NCBI RefSeq assembly: GCF_002869745.1 | Contig: NZ_PNOS01000034.1 | Span: 1-57,387 of the forward strand | Direction of reading: 5' to 3' | Length of the DNA stretch: 57,387 nucleotides | Source: Oceaniglobus roseus | Lineage (GTDB): Bacteria > Pseudomonadota > Alphaproteobacteria > Rhodobacterales > Rhodobacteraceae | Part shown: one piece after another, positions 18,347 through 26,633 of the stretch | Numbering within the stretch: position 1 is the stretch's first letter | Layout of the letters: each line of letters starts with the position of its first letter | The notes under the pieces: generated by a model | Told to the model about the DNA's origin: nothing | Database searches by the model: none | Seen by the model: only the letters and a program-made list of their open reading frames with translations | Made by a program: the position numbers and the translations under genes

Positions 18347-19534
18347 CTATTCCGCGGCGTGTCGCGCCTGGGCGGTGGCGGCGGCGCGGTCGAGGCGGGC
18401 GACGGCCTCGGCGATGTCGCCGTCGGTGAGCGTCAGGGAGGGCAGCAGGCGCACCACGTTGTCGGCGGCGGGGACGGTCAGGACGTGTTCGCCATAGCCC
18501 GCCTGGACCACCTCGGCGTTCGGGATGTGGCACTTCAGGCCCAGCATCAGGCCGGTGCCGCGCACCTCGGCGAAGACGCCCGGGTGGGCGGCGACGAGAC
18601 CTTCGAGGGACTGGCGGAACAGGCCCGCCTTGCGGTTCACCTCGTCGAGGAAACCGTCCCGCGTCATGATCTCCATGACCTTCGCGCCCACGGCGCAGGC
18701 CAGCGGGTTGCCGCCGTAGGTCGAGCCGTGGGTGCCCGCGGTCATCCCGCTTGCCGCCTCCTCGGTCGCCAGCACGGCGCCGAGGGGGAAGCCGCCGCCG
18801 ATGCCCTTGGCCACCATCATGATGTCGGGCGCGATCCCCGCCCATTCATGGGCGAAGAGCTTGCCGGTGCGGGCCATGCCGCACTGCACCTCGTCGAGGA
18901 TCAGCAGGATGCCGTGGTAGTTGCAGCGTTCGCGCAGGCCCTTCAGGCACTGGTCGGGAACGGGACGGATGCCGCCCTCGCCCTGGATCGGCTCGATCAG
19001 GATCGCGGCGGTGCTGTCGGTGATGGCGAGGCCGAGCGCCTCGTGATCGCCGAAGGGGACGTGGGTGAAGCCCGGCAGGAGCGGGCCGAAGCCCTTGGTC
19101 ATCTTCTCGGACCCCGCCGCGGCGATGCCGGCGGCGGAGCGGCCGTGGAAGGAGCCGGTGAAGGTGACGATGTCGGTCCTTTCCGGATTGCCGCGCTCGT
19201 AGTGGTACTTGCGGGCCATCTTGACGGCCAGTTCGCAGGCCTCCGTCCCCGAGTTGGTGAAGAAGCAGGTGTCGGCGAAGGTGTGTTCGACCAGCAGGTC
19301 CGCGAGCTTCTGCTGGGCCGGGATCTGGTAGAGGTTCGAGACATGCCAGAGCGCCTGCGCCTGTTCGCTCAGCGCCGCGACCAGTTCGGGGTTCGCGTGG
19401 CCGAGGGCGTTCACGGCGATCCCGGCGCCGAGATCGAGGTATCGCGTCCCGTCCGCCTCGGTCAGCCAGCTGCCTTCCCCTTTCGTGAAGGAGAGGGGGG
19501 CGCGGTTGTAGGTGGGCAGGATGGATGGGATCAT
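18347..19534 (-). CDS. argD: Acetylornithine aminotransferase
   Basis: A 395-residue class III PLP aminotransferase that makes N-acetylornithine from the semialdehyde; it may also work on succinyldiaminopimelate. Visible motifs: DLGAGIAVNALGHANPE near the start, FFTNSGTEACELA, SFHGRSAAG, LDEVQCGMARTGKLFA and the PLP Lys in VAKGIGGGFPLGA. Start MIPSILPTYNRAP at 19534, as in homologues. It is the first gene of the argD-argF pair. Confidence 0.95.
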   Translation of the reverse strand: MIPSILPTYNRAPLSFTKGEGSWLTEADGTRYLDLGAGIAVNALGHANPELVAALSEQAQALWHVSNLYQIPAQQKLADLLVEHTFADTCFFTNSGTEACELAVKMARKYHYERGNPERTDIVTFTGSFHGRSAAGIAAAGSEKMTKGFGPLLPGFTHVPFGDHEALGLAITDSTAAILIEPIQGEGGIRPVPDQCLKGLRERCNYHGILLILDEVQCGMARTGKLFAHEWAGIAPDIMMVAKGIGGGFPLGAVLATEEAASGMTAGTHGSTYGGNPLACAVGAKVMEIMTRDGFLDEVNRKAGLFRQSLEGLVAAHPGVFAEVRGTGLMLGLKCHIPNAEVVQAGYGEHVLTVPAADNVVRLLPSLTLTDGDIAEAVARLDRAAATAQARHAAE

Positions 19535-19564
19535 GGTTCTGGTCCTTGCACGGGCGAAGCCCAT

Positions 19565-19836
19565 TGAGTGGCGCGGGTGGCCGGGGCTGTCAATATTCGG
19601 GCGGAAAGGCGTGTCATCTTCGCGGAGGATAGGCGCATGACACGGGGATGCACAGATGCGGCGCGGACGAAGGACGTCGCCCCGCGGGATCGGGTCAGCG
19701 TCGGCGTCGGAGGATGGGGCGCGAAGCGGTGTGCATGACGCGTCGTTAACCGCTCGGCACGGGCTTGGGAAGCGGAATCTGCGCCGGACCGCCGATTGGC
19801 CTTGCGGCCCCCCGCCCGCTTGCCCATGGATCGGCC
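19565..19836. other. Intergenic gap with no recognised feature
   Basis: The 272 bases between argD and the divergent EamA transporter gene. Promoters for both must lie here. I see no convincing ORF, hairpin or repeat. Confidence 0.4.
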
Positions 19837-20739
19837 ATGACTCCGCGCGCGCCGAACCCCCTCCTTGCCGTCCTGCTGATGATCCTTGCCACCGCCTTCA
19901 TCGCGGCGACGACGGTGCTGGCGAAGGCGCTCGGCACCGAGGCGCTCGGCCCGGCGCTGCATCCGCTCCAGATCAGCCACGGCCGCTTCGTCTTCGCCTT
20001 CCTGGCCTTCCTCTCGCTCGCCGCGGTGATGCGGCCGAAGATACGCCAGCCGAACCTTCCCGTGCACGCCGCGCGTTCGTTCCTGGGCTGGTCGGGGGTG
20101 ACGCTGATGTTCGCGGCCGTGGCCCTCATCCCGCTCGGCGACGCGACGGCGATCAGCTTCCTGAACCCGGTGTTCGGGATGCTGCTGGCGATCCCGCTGC
20201 TGGGCGAGAAGGTGGGGCCCGTCCGCTTCGGCGCGGCGGGAATTGCCCTGCTCGGCGCCATGGTGCTGCTGAGGCCCGGCAGCGGCACGATCCAGCCCGG
20301 CGCGCTGCTGGCGCTGCTGGCGGCGGTGCTGATGGGCTGCGAGATCATCTGCATCAAGCTTCTGAGCGGGCGCGAGCCGCCGCTGCAGATCCTGCTGATC
20401 AACAACGCCATCGGCCTCGCGATCTCGAGCCTCGCCGTGATCTGGGTCTGGGCGGCGCCGACCCTGGCACAGTGGGCGGCGCTGGCGGCGCTCGGGGTGC
20501 TGATGGCCTGCGCGCAGAGCTTCTTCGTCAACGCCATGGCGCGGGCCGACGCGAGCTTCGTCGCGCCCTTCAGCTATGGCACGCTGCTGTTCGCGACGCT
20601 CTACGACTTCGCGGTGTTCGGCGTGGTGCCCGGCGCCGCCTCGTGGCTCGGCGCCGGGATCATCGTGTTCGGCGGTGTCGTGCTGGCGGTGCGCGACGGG
20701 CGGAAGCGCGCTCAGCCGGTGACGACGGCGCGCCTGTAG
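19837..20739 (+). CDS. EamA/DMT family transporter
   Basis: A 300-residue integral membrane protein with about ten hydrophobic helices in two EamA halves. Typical motifs are the ARSFLGWSGVTLMF and IPLGDATAISFLNPVF regions in the first half and the FVAPFSYGTLLFATLYDF region at the end of the second half. The family exports metabolites and amino acids; the substrate is not predictable. ATG 19837 chosen because the sequence before it is not hydrophobic or conserved. The 3' end overlaps the convergent DUF2189 gene by 28 bases. Confidence 0.87.
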   Translation: MTPRAPNPLLAVLLMILATAFIAATTVLAKALGTEALGPALHPLQISHGRFVFAFLAFLSLAAVMRPKIRQPNLPVHAARSFLGWSGVTLMFAAVALIPLGDATAISFLNPVFGMLLAIPLLGEKVGPVRFGAAGIALLGAMVLLRPGSGTIQPGALLALLAAVLMGCEIICIKLLSGREPPLQILLINNAIGLAISSLAVIWVWAAPTLAQWAALAALGVLMACAQSFFVNAMARADASFVAPFSYGTLLFATLYDFAVFGVVPGAASWLGAGIIVFGGVVLAVRDGRKRAQPVTTARL

Positions 20740-21569
20740 AGGTGCCAGGTGGCGTGGCCGAGGACCGGCATCGCCACGATCAGCCCGATCAGCGCCGGCA
20801 GCGAGCCGAGGGCGAGGCAGACCGCCACCACGAGGCCCCAGGCGGCGATCACCTTCGGGTTGGCCTTCGCCACGCGGACCGAGGTGACGATGGCGGCCAC
20901 CAGCCCCACGTCGCGGTCGACGAGCAGTGGAAGCGACACGACGCTGACCGCGAGCACCACGGCGGCGAAGACGAAGCCGACCGCGAAGCCGACGACGATC
21001 ATCGTCCAGCCCGCCGTCGTGGTCAGGGCGTCCCGCACCAGCGCGACGGCCGAGGCGGGCAGCGCGGGCCCGAGCGTCGCCTCGTAGATCAGCCCGGCGG
21101 CGCCGAGCCAGCAGAGGAACAGCAGGAACAGCACCGCGCCGACGCCGACGATGGGCGCGAGCGAGGGCGAGGCCAGCAGCGCGAAGCCGTCGGACCAGCG
21201 CGCCTCGAGCCCCATGACGCGGCGGCGGCTCATCTCGTAGAGGCCGATGGCGGCGACGGGGCCGAGCAGCGCAAAGCCCGCGACGAGCGGGAACAGGAGC
21301 GGCAGCAGCGCCTGGTGGAAGGCGAACCACGCCAGCACCAGGCCGATCACGGGATAGAGCAGGCAGGCGAACATGACATCGGTGCGGAACGCCGCGAAAT
21401 CGTCCCAGCCGTCCCTCAGCGCGGCCCTGAGGTCGTCGAACGTCAGGCGGCGCGTCTCGGGCATGACGCCCGTGCCGCCGATCCGCCCCAGCCGCGGCGG
21501 CACCGCGCTGGCGCCGTCGCCCAGCGCGCGGGCCGTCCAGGACAGGGGGTTGCCGATGGTCTTGACCAT
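20712..21569 (-). CDS. DUF2189 domain integral membrane protein
   Basis: A 285-residue membrane protein matching DUF2189. A soluble N-terminal stretch of about 50 residues precedes LRAALRDGWDDFAAFRTDV, followed by six or so hydrophobic helices with internal GLYEMSRRR and KANPKVIAAWG. In Rhodobacteraceae such genes are sometimes described as cytochrome c oxidase-like subunit I, but no heme or copper ligands are visible. GGAGG lies seven bases before ATG 21569, which decides the start over an upstream in-frame ATG. Confidence 0.8.
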   Translation of the reverse strand: MVKTIGNPLSWTARALGDGASAVPPRLGRIGGTGVMPETRRLTFDDLRAALRDGWDDFAAFRTDVMFACLLYPVIGLVLAWFAFHQALLPLLFPLVAGFALLGPVAAIGLYEMSRRRVMGLEARWSDGFALLASPSLAPIVGVGAVLFLLFLCWLGAAGLIYEATLGPALPASAVALVRDALTTTAGWTMIVVGFAVGFVFAAVVLAVSVVSLPLLVDRDVGLVAAIVTSVRVAKANPKVIAAWGLVVAVCLALGSLPALIGLIVAMPVLGHATWHLYRRAVVTG

Positions 21570-21678
21570 GGTGAAGTCCTCCGGTTTTCGGCGCCCCGCG
21601 GGCAGCGCGAGGCGCTTCACCGGGCCATCCTAGCACGAAAAGCCGCGGGTGTGCACAACCGTGTGGACGTCGCGCCGA

Positions 21679-22482
21679 TCAGGACTTCAGGCGGTATCCC
21701 TTGCGGAACCAGTGCCAGCACAGCGCCAGCACCAGTGCGGTGCAGAACAGCACGATCACGAGGCCGAGCCAGGGCGAGCTGTCGGAGCGGCCGATGATGC
21801 CGAAGCGCACGCCGTCGATCAGGTAGAAGACCGGGTTGGCATGGGTCAGGTAGAACATCGCCGGCGGCAGCGTCTCGATCGAGTAGAAGGTACCGGAGAG
21901 GAAGCTGAGCGGCGTGATGATGAAGTTGGTGATCGCCGCCATCTGGTCGAACTTGGTGGCGAAGATCGCCGCGACGATGCCGAGCCCGCCGAGGAAGGCC
22001 GCGCCGAGCACCACGAAGGTCAGCGCCCAGAAGGGATGCGCGAGCCCGGTGCCGAGGAAGACCGCCATGACCAGCCAGATCGCCACGGCCACGAACAGCC
22101 CCCGCCCAACGGCGCCGGCCATGTAGCCGACGACCAGCTCTCCGGCCGAGAGCGGCGGCATCAGCGTGTCGACGATGTTGCCCTGCACCTTGGCCACCAT
22201 GATCGAGCTCGAGGTGTTGGCGAAGGCGTTCTGGATCACCGTCATCATCAGGATGCCCGGGGCCAGGAACTGCACGAAGGGCACGCCCATGACGTCGCCG
22301 CGGCTGGGCCCGATGGCAAGCGAGAACACGGTCAGGAACAGCCCCGCGGTGATCAGCGGCGCCAGCAGCGTCTGGGTCCACACGCCGAGGAAGCGGCGCA
22401 CCTCGCGCTCGGCCAGGGTCTGCACCCCCAGCCAGTTGACGCGGCCGAACCTGCGGCTGCCCATCTCGAACGTCTTTTCCAT
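21679..22482 (-). CDS. ABC-2 type transporter permease
   Basis: A 267-residue permease of the ABC-2 family with six hydrophobic segments and the family signature in the last third (ITPLSFLSGTFYSIETLP, then NPVFYLIDGVRFG). Such permeases export polysaccharides or drugs, or act in lipid transport together with a separate ATPase. No ATP-binding gene lies next to it, which is unusual. The start is the second ATG of GGAGGATGAGCATG, because only that one has proper spacing from GGAGG. The divergent gcrA starts about 140 bases away. Confidence 0.88.
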   Translation of the reverse strand: MEKTFEMGSRRFGRVNWLGVQTLAEREVRRFLGVWTQTLLAPLITAGLFLTVFSLAIGPSRGDVMGVPFVQFLAPGILMMTVIQNAFANTSSSIMVAKVQGNIVDTLMPPLSAGELVVGYMAGAVGRGLFVAVAIWLVMAVFLGTGLAHPFWALTFVVLGAAFLGGLGIVAAIFATKFDQMAAITNFIITPLSFLSGTFYSIETLPPAMFYLTHANPVFYLIDGVRFGIIGRSDSSPWLGLVIVLFCTALVLALCWHWFRKGYRLKS

Positions 22483-22620
22483 GCTCATCCTCCGGCCTTG
22501 TCCGCGGCGGTCCTTGTATCCGCGACACGGGTGACTACAATAGGGCCTCAAGCCAAACCTCAAGGCCGGGCGTCGTCATTCGCACCCGGGCCTCTTCCTT
22601 TACTGCAAGGAACCTGCGCC

Positions 22621-23202
22621 ATGTCCTGGAACGATGAACGAGTCGAGCTCCTGAAGAAGATGTGGGGCGAAGGCCAGTCGGCCAGCCAGATCGCCAAGGA
22701 ACTGGGCGGCGTGACGCGCAACGCCGTGATCGGCAAGGTGCACCGTCTGGGCCTGTCGAACCGCACCGCCGCCCCCGCCGCCGAGGCGGAGGCGCCCGAG
22801 GCCGCCGCCCCTGCCCCCGAGCCGAAGGTCGAGGCCGCGCGCCCCGCGCCGCAGCCCGAACCCGAGGTCGCCAGGGACGAGGCGGAGGAGGAAACGCCCG
22901 CCCCGTCGATCAGCGCCGCGCGCCGCGCGATCATCCCGGCCGGCCAGCCCCTGCCGCCGCAGCCCTCGGCCAACGAGATCTCGCCCGAGGCGCTGGCCTC
23001 GGTGCGCGAGGTCGAGAAGACCAGCAAGAAGATCAGCCTGATGGAGCTGACCGAGCGGACCTGCAAGTGGCCCGTCGGCGATCCGGCGACCGAGAACTTC
23101 TGGTTCTGCGGACTCGCCGTGCAGCAGGGCAAGCCCTATTGCGAGGCCCATGTCGGCGTCGCGTTCCAGCCGATGAGCTCGCGCCGCGACCGGCGGCGCT
23201 GA
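22621..23202 (+). CDS. gcrA: GcrA family cell-cycle regulator
   Basis: A 193-residue transcription cofactor of alphaproteobacteria that binds sigma70-RNA polymerase and favours promoters with CcrM-methylated GANTC sites. The N-terminal DNA-binding part MSWNDERVELLKKMWGEGQS and GVTRNAVIGKVHRLGLSNR is highly conserved. A long Ala/Pro/Glu-rich linker (about residues 55-110) follows, then the C-terminal polymerase-binding part with CKWPVGDP and FCG near residues 145-165. The VOC gene begins one base after its stop, so the two are likely co-transcribed. Confidence 0.94.
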   Translation: MSWNDERVELLKKMWGEGQSASQIAKELGGVTRNAVIGKVHRLGLSNRTAAPAAEAEAPEAAAPAPEPKVEAARPAPQPEPEVARDEAEEETPAPSISAARRAIIPAGQPLPPQPSANEISPEALASVREVEKTSKKISLMELTERTCKWPVGDPATENFWFCGLAVQQGKPYCEAHVGVAFQPMSSRRDRRR

Positions 23203-23203
23203 G

Positions 23204-23629
23204 ATGGCCGCGCCCGGCGTCGAGGGCGTGCTGGAGGCGGCGGTCTATGCCGCCGATCTCGACGCGGCCGAAGCCTTCTATGGCGGCACGCTGGGGCTGG
23301 AGCGGATCCAGCGCGTCGACGGGCGGCACGTGTTCTTCCGGACCGGACACAGCGTGGTGCTGGTGTTCGACCCCGACGAGACGGATCAGCCGCCGCGCAA
23401 TCCGAAGATCCCGGTGCCGCCCCACGGCGCACGGGGGCCCGGGCATCTCTGCCTGAACGTCGCCGAGGCGGCGATGGACGCTTGGCGGGCGCGACTGGAA
23501 GCCGAGGGCGTGGAGATCGAGCAGGATTTCCTCTGGCCCAACGGCGTCCGGTCCATCTATGTCCGCGATCCCGCGGGCAATTCGGTGGAGTTCTCGTCCA
23601 CACGCCTGTGGTTCGGCGAGGACCGCTAG
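23204..23629 (+). CDS. VOC family (glyoxalase/bleomycin-resistance fold) protein
   Basis: A 141-residue protein with paired beta-alpha-beta-beta-beta modules: LEAAVYAADLDAAEAFYGGTLGLE at the start and GHLCLNVAEAAMDAW, then VRSIYVRDPAGNSVEFSS at the end. His and Glu residues in metal-ligand positions (GHL, VEF) suggest a metal-binding dioxygenase or glyoxalase, but the substrate cannot be told. It follows gcrA with one base between stop and start, and its last four bases overlap the convergent acyltransferase. Confidence 0.87.
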   Translation: MAAPGVEGVLEAAVYAADLDAAEAFYGGTLGLERIQRVDGRHVFFRTGHSVVLVFDPDETDQPPRNPKIPVPPHGARGPGHLCLNVAEAAMDAWRARLEAEGVEIEQDFLWPNGVRSIYVRDPAGNSVEFSSTRLWFGEDR

Positions 23630-24534
23630 CGCCCGAGCGCTAGCGTCTGCGCGCGAAGCCAGGCCATGAAGCCGCGCGGATTGCCCTTCCACGCCGCGAT
23701 CTCGGCCGGGTCGAACGGATGGCCCACGCGCGGCGCCTGGGGCCTGTTCAGGGCGTGGACGACCTCGTGCAGAAGAAGCCCCTGGCGCAGGGTCGCCGAG
23801 ATGCGGTTCGCCATCAGGTACCAGCGGGAGTTCTGGCCGGGAAAGTAGATCGGCAGCACCGTGGCGCCCGAGCGCTGGATCATCTTCGCGGTGAAGGGGT
23901 TCCACTCCGCCTCTTCCGCCGGGCCGAAGAGCGACCGTGACGACGCCACGACGCCCGAGGGGAAGAGCACGATCGCGCCCCCCTCCTCCAGATGCGCCAT
24001 GGCGCGGCGGCGCATCTCGAGGTTCTGCTCCAGCGCATCCGCCTCGTGGGCAAAGGGCACGGGGATCATGAACTGCTCGATCTCCCCCACCCCGGTCAAA
24101 AGCGAGCGGGTCAGGATCTTGTAGTCCGTGCGGACCCGCCCGATCAGCTCGGCCAGCACCATGCCGTCGACAAGGCCGTGGGGATGGTTGGCGACGATCA
24201 CCAGCGGGCCGGTCGCGGGGATGCGGGCGATCTCGTCGGCCGGGGTCTGGAGGTCGATCCCCATGACCTCCAGCGCCTGCTTCCAGAAGCCCTGGCCATG
24301 GGGCACGCCCATCCCCTCGAACTTCCGGATCAGCCGCAAGAGGTGCAGCTTGCCGGTCAGGAACTCCATCGCCTGGATGGTGCGGGCCTGGACGGGGTTG
24401 GTGAAGGTGCCCGCATAGGACAGGCGGCGGCGGTCATAGGGCTGGTCGGCCAGATTGCCGCCGTCGCCCTGGCCCTTCAGCGCCCGGGGCGGAGCATGCA
24501 TCAGACGGCCCCTGTGACGGCTGCTGTCTGTCAA
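23626..24534 (-). CDS. Lysophospholipid acyltransferase family protein (PlsC/OlsA-like)
   Basis: A 302-residue acyltransferase. Catalytic block I is VANHPHGLVDGMVL near residue 115 (the HxxxxD element) and block III is LFPSGVVASS, in place of the usual FPEG/FPAG. The later LPIYFPGQNSRWY region is typical of hemolysin-type or OlsA-like enzymes that acylate lyso-ornithine lipid or lysophosphatidate. The partner OlsB gene is not nearby, so OlsA is only a suggestion. A TTG at 24534 follows AGGAG at suitable spacing; ATG 24501 is a good alternative that drops 11 residues. Confidence 0.82.
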   Translation of the reverse strand: MTDSSRHRGRLMHAPPRALKGQGDGGNLADQPYDRRRLSYAGTFTNPVQARTIQAMEFLTGKLHLLRLIRKFEGMGVPHGQGFWKQALEVMGIDLQTPADEIARIPATGPLVIVANHPHGLVDGMVLAELIGRVRTDYKILTRSLLTGVGEIEQFMIPVPFAHEADALEQNLEMRRRAMAHLEEGGAIVLFPSGVVASSRSLFGPAEEAEWNPFTAKMIQRSGATVLPIYFPGQNSRWYLMANRISATLRQGLLLHEVVHALNRPQAPRVGHPFDPAEIAAWKGNPRGFMAWLRAQTLALGR

Positions 24535-24565
24535 ACCGCGTCTCTCCTGCCGGGTGGCCCGGGTG

Positions 24566-24844
24566 CTACATCTCTTCGCCGAAGCGGTCGGCCACCAGAG
24601 CTTCGAGCGCGTCGGCCAGCCGGTCGGCCTCGGGGCCGCTGGTCTGAACCTCGATAAAGGTTCCCTTGGAGGCTGCCAACATCAAAAGCCCCATGATGCT
24701 GTCGCCCGACGCGCTGAGTCCGTCCTTCGACACCGCCGCGCGGGCATCGTGCTGCTCGACCACCTCGACCAGGCGGGCCGAGGCGCGGGCGTGCAGCCCC
24801 TTCTCGTTCACGATCTTCAATCTGCGGCTGACCGTCGCGCTCAT
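24566..24844 (-). CDS. ptsH: HPr phosphocarrier protein
   Basis: A 92-residue phosphocarrier of the PTS. The active His is in NEKGLHARASARL (His about 18) and the regulatory Ser region is SASGDSIMGLLMLAASKG, the substrate of HPr kinase. It is the last gene of the chvI-chvG-hprK-rapZ-EIIA-ptsH run and overlaps the EIIA gene by four bases. In alphaproteobacteria this chain lacks sugar permeases and is regulatory (nitrogen PTS). Confidence 0.95.
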   Translation of the reverse strand: MSATVSRRLKIVNEKGLHARASARLVEVVEQHDARAAVSKDGLSASGDSIMGLLMLAASKGTFIEVQTSGPEADRLADALEALVADRFGEEM

Positions 24845-25257
24845 GTCCCGGTCTCCCTCCCCTGGACCTCGCCCTGGACCTCGAAGGCGTCGATATACTT
24901 GCGACCGGCGGCCAGGGCCATGCGCACCGCCTCGGGCACCGGAAGCTGGCGGGATTTCGCCAGCTTGATCAGCATGGGAAGGTTCACCCCGAAGACGATC
25001 TGCCGGTTCCGCGGGTTGCAGGCCAGGAGGCTGAGATTGCTGGGCGAGCCGCCGAACATGTCGGTGGCCACCACCACGCCCCCGCCGGTGTCGACCCGGT
25101 CGGCGGCGGCGCAGATCTCGGCCTCCTTGGCGGCGCGGTTGTCGTCGGGGGCGATGGCGATGGCCTCGATCCCCGGCTGGCGGCCCACGACGTGTTCGAC
25201 TGCCGACAGGAACTCCCGCGCCAGGCCGCCGTGTGCCACGATGACTATACCGATCAC
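24841..25257 (-). CDS. PTS EIIA component, mannose (EIIA-Man) type
   Basis: A 138-residue EIIA domain of the mannose class. The N-terminal GIVIVAHGGLAREFL carries the phosphorylatable His (about residue 9), and VVVATDMFGGSPSNLSL is the family signature. There are no EIIB, EIIC or EIID genes around, so it acts as a free regulatory domain receiving phosphate from HPr; in related species it is thought to affect HPr kinase or ChvG signalling. It starts seven bases after rapZ. Confidence 0.93.
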   Translation of the reverse strand: MIGIVIVAHGGLAREFLSAVEHVVGRQPGIEAIAIAPDDNRAAKEAEICAAADRVDTGGGVVVATDMFGGSPSNLSLLACNPRNRQIVFGVNLPMLIKLAKSRQLPVPEAVRMALAAGRKYIDAFEVQGEVQGRETGT

Positions 25258-25263
25258 GACACG

Positions 25264-26184
25264 TTACCCCGTCTTGACCGCCCCCGGAAAGGCGGCCCGT
25301 CGCTCCATCTCCCGGTGCCTAGTTGATACCTGCCACCCCTCGGCTGCAAGGGCCTTTGCCAGAAGTTCCGTAACGGCGACCGAGCGGTGTTGCCCTCCGG
25401 TACATCCGAAGCCGATGGCGAAATGGGTCTTGCCCTCGTCCGCGTAGGCCGGCAGCAGGCCGAGGCTGAGGTCGCGGACCCGCGCGAAGAAGTCGGCGAA
25501 GCGCGGATCGGCGATGACGTGGTCCGCCACCGGAGCGTCCAGCCCGGTCAGCGGGCGCAGGGCCGGGTTCCAGTGCGGATTGCGCAGGAAGCGGACGTCG
25601 AACACCATGTCGAGCCCCCGCGGCAGGCCCCGCTTGTAGCTGAACGACTGGACCGAGACGGCCAGGCGGCTGCCGCTCTCGGCACCGAACCAGCGGTCGA
25701 GTTCGGCGCGCAGGTCGTGGGGCGTGAGTTCCGACGTGTCGATCAGGATGTCGGCGCGGGCGCGGATCCCGGTCAGCAGGTCCATCTCGCGCTCGATCCC
25801 CTCGGTCGGGGTTTCCGCCGGGGCCATGGGATGACGGCGGCGGGTTTCCGAGAAGCGGCGCTGCAGCACATCGGGCGAGGCGTCGAGGTACAGCACCTCG
25901 GCCCGCACGTCCGGCAGCCGTTCCAGCACCTCGATGCAGTCGATCAGCGCCGCGGTGGAGAAGTCGCGGTTCCGGACGTCGAGCCCGAGCGCGAGCGGCC
26001 GGGTGAGCGGCCCGCCTTCCAGAAGGCGCGGCAGCAGGGTCAGCGGCAGGTTGTCGATGGCCTCGAACCCGAGGTCCTCCAGCACGTTGATCGCGCTGGA
26101 GCGTCCCGCGCCCGAGGGGCCGGTGACAAGCACAAGCCGCGGGCCCGTGGGGACCTGCGCCGGGATGTCGTCGGGATCGCTCAT
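25264..26184 (-). CDS. rapZ: RNase adapter / nucleotide-binding protein RapZ
   Basis: A 306-residue P-loop protein. Walker A is [20 protein letters not shown], then [15 protein letters not shown] and Walker B-like GLDVRNRDF; the C-terminal domain contains [14 protein letters not shown], the RapZ signature. In E. coli RapZ presents small RNAs to RNase E for amino-sugar control; in alphaproteobacteria its target is unknown, but the location between hprK and PTS genes is conserved. It overlaps hprK by four bases. Confidence 0.94.
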   Translation of the reverse strand: MSDPDDIPAQVPTGPRLVLVTGPSGAGRSSAINVLEDLGFEAIDNLPLTLLPRLLEGGPLTRPLALGLDVRNRDFSTAALIDCIEVLERLPDVRAEVLYLDASPDVLQRRFSETRRRHPMAPAETPTEGIEREMDLLTGIRARADILIDTSELTPHDLRAELDRWFGAESGSRLAVSVQSFSYKRGLPRGLDMVFDVRFLRNPHWNPALRPLTGLDAPVADHVIADPRFADFFARVRDLSLGLLPAYADEGKTHFAIGFGCTGGQHRSVAVTELLAKALAAEGWQVSTRHREMERRAAFPGAVKTG

Positions 26185-26633
26185 GGCGTGTCGGCCAGTC
26201 CGGCCTTGAGATACTGAATCAGCATGGCATCAAGATGGGGCAGATCGCCTCCTGCCAGAAGGGGCAGCGGCAGGCCCAGAATGTCGCAGGTCGCCGGGCG
26301 CGGCAAGCGGCCCTCGGACGCGCGGTCGAGGTCCACCACCGCGGCCAGCGCCGCCTGCGCCAGAAGGTCGGCCCGCAGCAGTCCCAGCCCCCGCGCCTCG
26401 ATCAGCGGCGGCAGCGTCGGCGGAGCAGAGGCGAAAAGGATGCCACCCTGCCGCGCGATCCGGGTGCGGTCGTCGGCGACCAGCGCGGCGCCATGGGCCA
26501 TGAGGCGCAGAGCCAGCGTGGACTTGCCGCGGCCTGCCGCGCCGCGGATCAGGAGCCCGCGCCCGTTCAGCGCGACGCAGCCGGCATGCAGGATGGTCCC
26601 GGGCGGGCCGTCGGCGGGGGGCGCCGGGCTCAC
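26181..26633 (-). CDS. hprK: HPr kinase/phosphorylase, short alphaproteobacterial form
   Basis: A 150-residue protein holding only the kinase domain. The P-loop is [17 protein letters not shown] near residue 35, followed by ALVADDRT and DILGLPLP. The N-terminal domain of Gram-positive HprK is absent, as normal in alphaproteobacteria. It phosphorylates a Ser on HPr. Four-base overlaps with chvG upstream and rapZ downstream show tight translational coupling. Confidence 0.92.
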   Translation of the reverse strand: MSPAPPADGPPGTILHAGCVALNGRGLLIRGAAGRGKSTLALRLMAHGAALVADDRTRIARQGGILFASAPPTLPPLIEARGLGLLRADLLAQAALAAVVDLDRASEGRLPRPATCDILGLPLPLLAGGDLPHLDAMLIQYLKAGLADTP

